In this document: one piece after another, positions 7,261-13,783 of the stretch | How the letters are laid out: each line of letters begins with the position of its first letter | How positions within the stretch are numbered: position 1 is the stretch's first letter | Source: Acidaminobacter sp. | GTDB lineage: Bacteria > Bacillota_A > Clostridia > Peptostreptococcales > Acidaminobacteraceae | Assembly: GCA_009881125.1 (NCBI GenBank) | Contig: WXFH01000192.1 | Location: 1-15,083 of the forward strand | Direction of reading: 5' to 3' | DNA length: 15,083 bases | Notes under the pieces: model-generated | What the model saw: only the letters and a program-made list of their open reading frames with translations | Told to the model about the DNA's origin: nothing | Database searches by the model: none | Position numbers and translations under genes: made by a program

Positions 7261-7716
7261 ATGAAAAAAACCACAAAAATAGCTATAGCATCCATCATAA
7301 CTATTGTATTCGCAGTCGTGTTTTACATACAGACCTTCAAGATGTCCAAGACCTCATATCAGCTGCCCCGCATCTTGATTGGGATCATAATTTTGCTGGC
7401 AATCGGCATGTATTTGGAAAGCCGATCAAAAGCAAGAAAAGAAGCACCTCAAGACTCCGCCCACAAAGAAGAAAATAATGACAAACTTCATTATGATAGA
7501 GTTATTATCTTTATACTGGCCATTGCCACCTACATCTTTACCATTAAAATCTTAGGATATTTCATTGTGACGCCAATCTTTATAGTTGGAATTTTTATGT
7601 ACCTGAAAGCCTTAAAATTGAAATCTGCGCTCATCATAGCGGCGTTCTTCACCATTTTTGTCTATATGCTGTTCATTCAGTTTCTCCATCTGCCAATTCC
7701 AATCACAATGTTTTAG
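7261..7716 (+). CDS. tctB: Tripartite tricarboxylate transporter small membrane protein (TctB)
   Basis: A 151-residue integral membrane protein, the small subunit of the Tct uptake complex. Hydrophobic stretches lie at about 6-23, 37-53, 80-96, 98-116 and 121-140, with a charged cytoplasmic or linker segment (about 54-78, rich in Lys/Glu). Sequence conservation is low, as is normal for TctB, so the call rests on length, topology and its place between tctC and tctA. An in-frame TTG three codons upstream (7252) touches the ribosome binding site and is a poorer start. It is followed after 13 bases by tctA. Confidence 0.85.
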   Translation: MKKTTKIAIASIITIVFAVVFYIQTFKMSKTSYQLPRILIGIIILLAIGMYLESRSKARKEAPQDSAHKEENNDKLHYDRVIIFILAIATYIFTIKILGYFIVTPIFIVGIFMYLKALKLKSALIIAAFFTIFVYMLFIQFLHLPIPITMF

Positions 7717-7729
7717 GGGGTGCACCGAC

Positions 7730-9235
7730 ATGTTTGACTATCTCGCGATAGGGCTCACTAATGTATTGACCTTTACAAATTTAACGGCAATTATTGTCGG
7801 CACAGCACTCGGTCTTTTTGTAGGCGCCATGCCGGGGTTGTCCGCGACTATGGCGATCGCAATATTGCTCCCGTTGACCTTTAATATGCCGCCAGCAACA
7901 GGACTAAGCATGCTCGCTTCGCTTTATATGGGCGCCATGTATGGCGGTTCTATCGCAGCCATTCTGATCAACACCCCCGGAACACCTGCAGCAGCGGCTA
8001 CAGTTCTTGACGGTTATCCAATGGCGCAACAAGGCAGAGCCGGTAAAGCACTTGGAATCTCGCTCTTTGCTTCATTGGTCGGCGGATTGCTGAGTTCCAT
8101 TGCGCTCTTGACCATTGCGCCGATCCTGGGAGGTGTCGCACTTCAGTTTGGGCCGGTAGAGCTATTCGCCGTTGCGGTACTCGGCATTACAATTATTGGC
8201 TCATTATCACAAGGCTCTGCAATAAAAGGACTGCTGTCAGGGGTTGTGGGTTTGCTGCTGGCTATGATAGGCATGGATCCCATCACAGGCAGTGCCAGAT
8301 TCACATTTGGCATTTTGAATCTTTACTCCGGCGTTTCGTTTACAGTTGCGCTGATAGGACTTTTTTCCATCCCGCAGGCCATCCGGCTCATTGAAAAAGA
8401 CGAAAAGGCAAAAGCAGTCATAAATTCCTTTAAAGACAAGATGCTGCCGACTCTGGCTGAAATCAAGCAGATTGGCGTCACAGTCATCCGATCCAGCTTC
8501 ATTGGGATTTTTACCGGGATCATTCCGGGAACAGGCGGAGATACAGCTTGCTGGTTTGGATATAACGAAGCGAAGCGGTTCTCGAAAAACAGGGATAACT
8601 TTGGGAAGGGCGACATTGAAGGTGTCGCAGCATCTGAAGCTGCCAATAATGCCGTCGTTGGCGGCGCCTTGATTCCGACATTGACTCTTGGCATTCCGGG
8701 TAGTTCGGCAACAGCAATTATCATGGGTGCCCTCATGGTCCACGGTATTATGCCGGGACCTACACTGATGACAGAATATGCGGATGTCACCTATACGTTG
8801 ATTTGGGCACTGCTGATCTCAAATTTCGCCATGTTTCTGGAAGGCTTATTATTTACAAAAGCAGCTATTCACGTTACACGTGTGCCCAACAAAGTTCTGG
8901 CGCCAATTATCATCATTCTTTGTGTCATTGGTGCTTTTGCCATCAACAACAGTTTTTTCGATGTCTATATGATGTTGATCTTTGGTCTGCTTGGTTATTT
9001 TATGGACAAGATTGGTATGCCGACTGCGCCTATGGTTGTGGGTCTGATCTTAGGTCAAATGCTTAATGTGAGTCTTCACCAGTCGCTGATGATCAGCGGC
9101 GGGAGCTGGTTAATCTTTTTCAGCAACCCAATTTCCACTGTTCTGCTTATAATTGCAGCGATCTCAGTGTTCCAGGCGACACCTTTTTCAGCGCGTTTGG
9201 TCAAGTCCGTAAAAGCTGCATTATCTAAATCCTAA
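7730..9235 (+). CDS. tctA: Tripartite tricarboxylate transporter large membrane protein (TctA)
   Basis: A 501-residue polytopic permease, about ten to twelve membrane segments, the ion-coupled core of the Tct importer. Family signatures are clear: GAMPGLSATMAIAILLPLTF near the N-terminus, the GSIAAILINTPGTPAAAAT loop with DGYPMAQQGRAGKALG after it, IFTGIIPGTGGD in the middle and TLGIPGSSATAIIMGAL, an internal repeat of the first signature. I place the start at the ATG at 7730, seven bases after AGGGGGTG (7715-7722) and matching the family's usual ~500 residues. The same frame stays open upstream to 7658, but that extension overlaps tctB and is not family-like. Together with TctC and TctB the transporter is complete. 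Confidence 0.93.
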   Translation: MFDYLAIGLTNVLTFTNLTAIIVGTALGLFVGAMPGLSATMAIAILLPLTFNMPPATGLSMLASLYMGAMYGGSIAAILINTPGTPAAAATVLDGYPMAQQGRAGKALGISLFASLVGGLLSSIALLTIAPILGGVALQFGPVELFAVAVLGITIIGSLSQGSAIKGLLSGVVGLLLAMIGMDPITGSARFTFGILNLYSGVSFTVALIGLFSIPQAIRLIEKDEKAKAVINSFKDKMLPTLAEIKQIGVTVIRSSFIGIFTGIIPGTGGDTACWFGYNEAKRFSKNRDNFGKGDIEGVAASEAANNAVVGGALIPTLTLGIPGSSATAIIMGALMVHGIMPGPTLMTEYADVTYTLIWALLISNFAMFLEGLLFTKAAIHVTRVPNKVLAPIIIILCVIGAFAINNSFFDVYMMLIFGLLGYFMDKIGMPTAPMVVGLILGQMLNVSLHQSLMISGGSWLIFFSNPISTVLLIIAAISVFQATPFSARLVKSVKAALSKS

Positions 9236-9255
9236 TAAAAACGAGGAGTGATTCT

Positions 9256-10341
9256 ATGGAAATGATGAAAGGTCTCGTCGCCTACCCGAATGGAGACATA
9301 ATGTTGGAAGAAGTCCCGGTGCCTGAGCTCGGCAATAATCCCTATGCGCCACATGACGTATTGTGTGAAGTCTTATATTGCGGTATTTGTGGAAGCGATA
9401 TCCACAAATGGAAAGCAGACAAAAAAGGTGTTAAGACATCTCCCAAAAAAGTAGTCGTCGGTCATGAGATCGTCTCCGTCGTTAAAGAAGTGGGCCCGGC
9501 AGTCACCCGAGTCAAACCTGGTGACCGAGTCGTACACGAAATTGTGACATTCTATTGCGGGCACTGCCCGAATTGTCTGGAAGGGAAGTTCAACATATGC
9601 AATACCATTCCGCCCATGGAAGGCCGCGCGCATTTCATGACAGGCGGCGGTTTTGCCAAATACACAGTATGGCCAGAATGGCAGCTCCATATCCTGCCTG
9701 AAAATATTTCAGATGTTGAAGCTGTTTTGGTTGAGCCTACAGCCGGGTCCATACACAGCGTTATTTCAAGAATGGGGATCAGAGCAGGTGAATCCGTTGC
9801 CATTCTTGGTCCTGGAGCGAGAGGCATATTGATGGCACAGGTTTGTCAGGCTATTGGCGCTGGACCAATCTTCATGTCCGGTCTTGAGCGGGATGAAGCT
9901 TTCAGGCTTGAAATGGCAAAAAGTATGGGCGTGGATACGGTCATAAATGTCGAAAAAGAGGATCTGAGAAGTATCATCATGGAAAAAACCAATGGCATTG
10001 GTGTAGATAACGTACTGGAAAACACAGGTTCGGTTGAACCTATTGACGAGTCTCTGGATATAGTCCGAAAAGGCGGAAAGGTCCTCTGGGCCGGCGGCGG
10101 AATACGCGGCGGTATTGTGGCGCCTGTAGATACTTATAAGATTATTGTCAAGGAAATTACAGTCTATGGTGAAATATCCCAAATTCCGTATGATTGGCAT
10201 ACTGCGCTCCATCTGCTTGGTACTGGTGCAGTGAAGTTGAAACCTCTTGTCACCCACGTCTTTGATCTCGACGATTGGGAGGCTGGCTTTGACTTGGCCG
10301 CTGCCAGTCCTGAATGTCTGAGGGTAGCTATTAAGCCATAG
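9256..10341 (+). CDS. Zinc-dependent medium-chain dehydrogenase (threonine/polyol dehydrogenase-like)
   Basis: A 361-residue MDR-superfamily oxidoreductase. Catalytic zinc ligands are C45 (CGICGSDIH), H70-E71 (GHE) and E160 (VEPTAG). The structural zinc lobe has C101, C104, C107 and C115 (CGHCPNCLEGKFNIC). The Rossmann loop is GPGARG (185-190), followed by IFMSGLERDEAFRLEMAKSMGVD. Members with this layout oxidise secondary alcohols of polyols, threonine or sugar acids with NAD(P). Whether NAD or NADP is used is unclear because the residue after the second strand is not a textbook Asp. It probably oxidises or reduces a hydroxyl of the imported acid, which together with the next gene could interconvert stereoisomers. 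An AGGAGTG ribosome binding site is close upstream. Confidence 0.88.
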   Translation: MEMMKGLVAYPNGDIMLEEVPVPELGNNPYAPHDVLCEVLYCGICGSDIHKWKADKKGVKTSPKKVVVGHEIVSVVKEVGPAVTRVKPGDRVVHEIVTFYCGHCPNCLEGKFNICNTIPPMEGRAHFMTGGGFAKYTVWPEWQLHILPENISDVEAVLVEPTAGSIHSVISRMGIRAGESVAILGPGARGILMAQVCQAIGAGPIFMSGLERDEAFRLEMAKSMGVDTVINVEKEDLRSIIMEKTNGIGVDNVLENTGSVEPIDESLDIVRKGGKVLWAGGGIRGGIVAPVDTYKIIVKEITVYGEISQIPYDWHTALHLLGTGAVKLKPLVTHVFDLDDWEAGFDLAAASPECLRVAIKP

Positions 10342-10383
10342 CATTCATGAAACTGATAGCATCGCAACTTTCATAAAGAAACG

Positions 10384-10430
10384 CCGGCAAAGCCTCAGAC
10401 GCTGTTATTTTGCGGCTGAGGCTTTGCTGG
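10384..10430 (+). promoter_or_regulatory. Strong intercistronic hairpin before the LarA-like gene
   Basis: The 15-base arms at 10384-10398 and 10416-10430 (core GCAAAGCCTCAG/CTGAGGCTTTGC, one G-U pair) form a near-perfect stem. After an A-G mismatch a CGC/GCG extension (10400-10402 with 10412-10414) closes a 9-base T-rich loop. The bases after it, TCAAGTCCGAGG, are not a U-tract, so this is unlikely to be a complete intrinsic terminator. It sits just upstream of the GAGGGGGG ribosome binding site (10439-10446). A role in mRNA processing or partial attenuation is inferred. Confidence 0.65.
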
Positions 10431-10452
10431 TCAAGTCCGAGGGGGGCTAAAC

Positions 10453-11727
10453 ATGAGTCAGGAAACAATAGACCGCTTACTTGATCCAATTCCAATACCC
10501 AGAGTAGTTCGCATTGAGCAGACTTTTGAAAGGCCGATTGTAAAAGATGTCGAAGGTGAGCTCAAAGCAAAATTATTGGCTGGAAAGATTGCTTCCAAGA
10601 TAACCCCAGGTATGTCCGTGGCGCTTGCTGTAGGCAGTCGGGGGATCACTGACCTTCCCCTTATGGTAAAGATTGTCGTTAATGCCATTAAAGAGGCTGG
10701 CGGAAATCCCTTCATTGTCCCGGCTATGGGCAGTCACGGCGGCGCAACGGCTGAAGGTCAAAGGGACATGCTGATTGGCATGGGGATGCGCGAAGATTAC
10801 ATTGGCGCACCCATACGTGCAACCATGGAGACGGTCGTCGTAGGCGAGTCTGAGGATGGGCTGCCGTGCAATATTGATAAGTTCGCTTATGAAGCTGATG
10901 GTATAGTCATCATCAACCGGGTCAAACCCCACGTGGCATTTCGCGGACCTTTTGAGAGTGGTCTTATGAAAATGGTCACTATAGGCCTCGGAAAGCAAAA
11001 GGGCGCAGATATCTGCCATGAACTGGGCTTTGGAAAAATGGCCCACAACATTCCTGCCATAGGTCGAGTCGTTATTGAAAAAACCAACCTGCTGTTTGCT
11101 GTCGGAATCCTCGAAAATGCCTATCATGAAGTATGCAGACTCGAAGTCCTGATGAAAGATGAAATTGAGAAAGTTGAGCCAGGACTTCAGGAAGAAGCCA
11201 AACGACTGTCACCTCGGCTTTATTTTGACCAGCTGGACGTCCTGATCATTGATGAAATTGGCAAAGATATCAGCGGTACGGGGTTTGACACCAATATGGT
11301 GGGGCGGTACCACACTCCTTATGCCAGCGGTGGTCCTCAGATCACTCGGGTCTCAGTTCTGGACATCACAGATCGGTCTCATGGCAATGGCAATGGACTG
11401 GGTATACTCGACTTCACGACGCGAAGAGCTTATGACAAATTCAATTTTGAAATGACTTATCCTAACTCTTTGACCTCAACCGTCCCAATGAGCGTCAAAT
11501 TGCCAATGGTCCTCAAGAACGACAAGCATGCGCTTCAAGCGGCAATAAAAACCTGCAATATCTTGGATAAGACCAAAGTCAGATTTGTCAGGATAAAAAA
11601 TACAGTTGCAGTCAAGGAAATTGAAGTATCAGAAAATCTGCTTGAAGAAGTGGAGCGCAGCCCCTATATGCGCGTGATCAGCGAGCCTTATGCGCTGCAG
11701 TTTAACGACAAGGGCAACTTGTTTTAA
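10453..11727 (+). CDS. LarA-superfamily (Lar_N/DUF2088) putative nickel-pincer hydroxyacid racemase/epimerase
   Basis: A 424-residue cytosolic protein with the Lar_N domain (former DUF2088) of nickel-dependent lactate racemase LarA. Key motifs: VGSRGITDLP (60-69), AMGSHGGATAEG (91-102), NRVKPH (155-160), ESGLMKMVTIGLGKQKGADICHELG (split as 168-180 and 181-192). By spacing, H95 and H160 match the catalytic H108 and H174 of LarA, K173 matches K184 that carries the nickel-pincer nucleotide, and H189 matches nickel ligand H200; the K-to-H distance is 16 residues in both. Known superfamily members act on lactate, malate, phenyllactate and gluconate at C2. Here it probably racemises or epimerises the C2 carbon of the pathway acid. 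No larB, larC or larE is in the window, so cofactor supply must come from elsewhere. Annotation as a lactate racemase would overreach. Confidence 0.82.
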   Translation: MSQETIDRLLDPIPIPRVVRIEQTFERPIVKDVEGELKAKLLAGKIASKITPGMSVALAVGSRGITDLPLMVKIVVNAIKEAGGNPFIVPAMGSHGGATAEGQRDMLIGMGMREDYIGAPIRATMETVVVGESEDGLPCNIDKFAYEADGIVIINRVKPHVAFRGPFESGLMKMVTIGLGKQKGADICHELGFGKMAHNIPAIGRVVIEKTNLLFAVGILENAYHEVCRLEVLMKDEIEKVEPGLQEEAKRLSPRLYFDQLDVLIIDEIGKDISGTGFDTNMVGRYHTPYASGGPQITRVSVLDITDRSHGNGNGLGILDFTTRRAYDKFNFEMTYPNSLTSTVPMSVKLPMVLKNDKHALQAAIKTCNILDKTKVRFVRIKNTVAVKEIEVSENLLEEVERSPYMRVISEPYALQFNDKGNLF

Positions 11728-11807
11728 TGGATTATTCGATTTGAGACAGGATTCAATTTGAACATGCCAATATCGCTTTCGAACCTTTGTCAGGCATATG
11801 TACGGAC

Positions 11808-11813
11808 AGGGAG
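11808..11813 (+). promoter_or_regulatory. Ribosome binding site deciding the dehydratase start
   Basis: AGGGAG at 11808-11813 lies ten bases before ATG 11824. This favours 11824 over the in-frame TTG at 11758, whose only upstream purine run is a weak AGG. Confidence 0.6.
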
Positions 11814-11823
11814 TGTGACCAAC

Positions 11824-13488
11824 ATGATGAAGTCAGATAAAATTCGCAGCCATGAAATAACAGAGGGTTCAGACAGGGCAGCGAGCCGGGCACTGTTGTT
11901 TTCCATGGGACTCAAGCGGGATCAGCTCAATAAGCCCATTATAGCCGTCGTCAACTGCTTTAACGAAGTTGTTCCCGGGTGTGTCCCTCAGCGAGAGGTC
12001 GCAGAACATGTCAAAAAAGGCATCAGGGAAGCCGGTGGAACCCCGCTTGAATTTAACACTATAGGCGTCTGTGATGGCATAGCCCAAGGCCATGAGGGCA
12101 TGAAGTATTCCTTGCCCAGCAGGGAAATTATTGCCTACTCCATTGAAATTATGCTTCAAGCGCACCGCTTTGATGCAGCTGTGTTTCTGTCCAGCTGCGA
12201 CAAGATTACGCCGGGGATGTTGATGGCTGCGGCCAGAGTGAACATTCCCTCCATTTTCGTGACGCCTGGGATCATGCATGCGGGCGAGCACAAAGGCCAA
12301 AAGCTCACCTTGTCTCTGATGCGCGAGTTCATAGGCAAAGAGCAGTCTGGCCAAATCACGCTGGAGGAACTTCATGAAATCGAGGAGAAGGCTTGTCCGG
12401 GGGTGGGCAGCTGCGCCATGATGGGGACGGCCAACACCATGAACTGCCTCTGCGAAGCCCTTGGTATGGCATTTCCGCGCTCGGCAACTCAATTCGCCGC
12501 CTCTGAAGAGAAGCTTGCCGATGGTGAGCGTGCCGGCAAAGAAATCATGCGCCTCTTTGAAGCGGATCTCAAACCTTCTGATATCATGACGCCGTCCGCG
12601 TTTGAAAATGCAGTCAAATTTGTCATGGCTATTGGTGGGTCAACCAATGCAGTTCTGCATATCCCAGCCATTGCGAACGAACTTGACATTAAACTCAATC
12701 ATGAAATTTTTGACCGCTATCAAAAGATACCGTATATTGCTAAAATCAATCCCTCGGGTCCTCGTCCCGTTGAGGATTTTCACAGTGCGGGCGGCGTTCC
12801 TGCTGTTTTCAAGTCGCTAAAAGACTACATGGAGAAGGCATTGATGACGGTGAGCGGCATGACCATCGGCCAAATCATTGAAGGGGCAGAATGGCCAGAT
12901 CAGGACATGATCCGCCCTGCAGAGAATCCCATTGCGGACAGCAGCGCGCTCAAGGTGTTGTGGGGCAATCTGGCACCGGATGGTGCCATAGTCAAAAAAT
13001 CCGCGGTGGCGGAACACATGCGCGTTCACAAGGGACCGGCAGTGGTGTTTGACGCAATGGAGGCAGCTATTGATGCGGTCAAGGCCGGTAAAATTGTTCC
13101 CGGATCTGTCATTGTAATTCGCTATGAGGGTCCGACAGGCGGACCGGGGATGCGCGAAATGCAGCAGATCACAGCTATGCTGATGGGCACAGGCTTGGCA
13201 GATTCAACTGCGCTGGTCACTGATGGCCGTTTCTCAGGTTCGACTCGGGGACCGTGTATAGGGCACGTTTCGCCGGAGGCTGCGCTTGGAGGCACTATTG
13301 GTCTGGTTAGGGATGGGGATCTTATTGAGATCGATATCCCGGCAGGCAGACTGGTGCTTGAAGTTTCTGAGTCAGAACTCAATGCACGGCGGGAAGGCTG
13401 GGTGCCGCACGAAAAGAAAGTCAGGGGTGTGCTTGGGTTATATGGCAAAGTGAAGCCTCAGGCTAAAAATGGTGCGGTGTGGGAGTAG
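11824..13488 (+). CDS. IlvD/Edd-family Fe-S dehydratase, probably for a sugar/hydroxy acid
   Basis: A 554-residue dehydratase from the preferred ATG (MMKSDKIRSHEI, the usual family opening). IlvD/Edd enzymes use a Fe-S cluster and Mg to turn 2,3-dihydroxy acids into 2-keto-3-deoxy acids. Seen (numbering from M1): VNCFNEVVPGCVPQ (44-57), CDGIAQGHEGM (83-93), SSCDKITPGMLMAA (123-136), CPGVGSCAMMGTANTMN (191-207), TDGRFSG (466-472) with probable catalytic S471. Cluster ligands are probably C125 and C197 plus C53. K127 is the lysine carbamylated in relatives. The segment that reads PGHVHL in ordinary dihydroxy-acid dehydratases is PGCVPQ here, suggesting a different substrate. No ilv gene is adjacent; its neighbours are acid-sugar and UxaA genes, so catabolic aldonate dehydration is likelier than branched-chain amino acid synthesis. 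An in-frame TTG at 11758 would add 22 residues. Confidence 0.85.
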   Translation: MMKSDKIRSHEITEGSDRAASRALLFSMGLKRDQLNKPIIAVVNCFNEVVPGCVPQREVAEHVKKGIREAGGTPLEFNTIGVCDGIAQGHEGMKYSLPSREIIAYSIEIMLQAHRFDAAVFLSSCDKITPGMLMAAARVNIPSIFVTPGIMHAGEHKGQKLTLSLMREFIGKEQSGQITLEELHEIEEKACPGVGSCAMMGTANTMNCLCEALGMAFPRSATQFAASEEKLADGERAGKEIMRLFEADLKPSDIMTPSAFENAVKFVMAIGGSTNAVLHIPAIANELDIKLNHEIFDRYQKIPYIAKINPSGPRPVEDFHSAGGVPAVFKSLKDYMEKALMTVSGMTIGQIIEGAEWPDQDMIRPAENPIADSSALKVLWGNLAPDGAIVKKSAVAEHMRVHKGPAVVFDAMEAAIDAVKAGKIVPGSVIVIRYEGPTGGPGMREMQQITAMLMGTGLADSTALVTDGRFSGSTRGPCIGHVSPEAALGGTIGLVRDGDLIEIDIPAGRLVLEVSESELNARREGWVPHEKKVRGVLGLYGKVKPQAKNGAVWE

Positions 13489-13500
13489 GGAGGTGTAAAT

Positions 13501-13779
13501 ATGGCATTATCAGATGCACTTTTGATCCACGAAAAGGATACTGTTGCTACAGCGCTTCGAAACCTGGCTTTTGGTGAGCGAATTATTGTCAAAGGATTTG
13601 GTAAAGAATACGAGCTTGAGGTTTTAGAGCCAATACCGGTGTTTCATAAAATTGCTTTGGTCGAGACTGAGGAAGGTGATTTGGTCTATAAATACGGTGA
13701 GGTCATAGGAAAAGCCACTTCAAGGATCCTGCCAGGCGCTTATGCCCACATTCACAACATTATGACGCTTCGGGGGTGA
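13501..13779 (+). CDS. UxaA-type dehydratase/lyase small subunit (SAF domain)
   Basis: A 92-residue protein equal to the N-terminal SAF domain of altronate dehydratase (UxaA) and to the alpha subunit of (2R)-sulfolactate sulfo-lyase (SuyA). Motifs: LIHEKDTVATAL (8-19), PIPVFHKIAL (44-53), VYKYGEVIGKAT (62-73) and AYAHIHN (80-86). In most relatives the third position before the His-Lys pair reads as PxGHK; here it is PVFHK, with Phe48 in place of Gly. The ribosome binding site GGGAGGTG (13488-13495) begins in the last base of the preceding stop codon, and the large subunit starts four bases after this gene ends, so translation is probably coupled and the two form a complex. Enterobacterial UxaA has both parts in one chain. 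Confidence 0.9.
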   Translation: MALSDALLIHEKDTVATALRNLAFGERIIVKGFGKEYELEVLEPIPVFHKIALVETEEGDLVYKYGEVIGKATSRILPGAYAHIHNIMTLRG

Positions 13780-13783
13780 TCAG

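Noticed and set aside
7658..7729. N-terminal extension of TctA by 24 codons to the ATG at 7658
   Set aside because: It overlaps the end of tctB in another frame, has no family-like sequence, and a good ribosome binding site precedes the ATG at 7730.
8237..8790. Two long minus-strand ORFs inside tctA (and similar ones inside the dehydrogenase, LarA-like and IlvD-like genes)
   Set aside because: They lie opposite strongly conserved coding sequence, have low-complexity or Cys/His/Arg-rich translations with no recognisable domain, and lack ribosome binding sites.
11758..11823. TTG start adding 22 residues to the IlvD/Edd dehydratase
   Set aside because: Weak ribosome binding site, and the family normally opens with a SDKI-type segment right after the ATG at 11824. 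Kept only as an alternative.
11824..13488. Biosynthetic dihydroxy-acid dehydratase for valine/isoleucine
   Set aside because: No other ilv or leu gene nearby and the PGHVHL segment is replaced; sugar- or hydroxy-acid catabolism fits better, though not proven.
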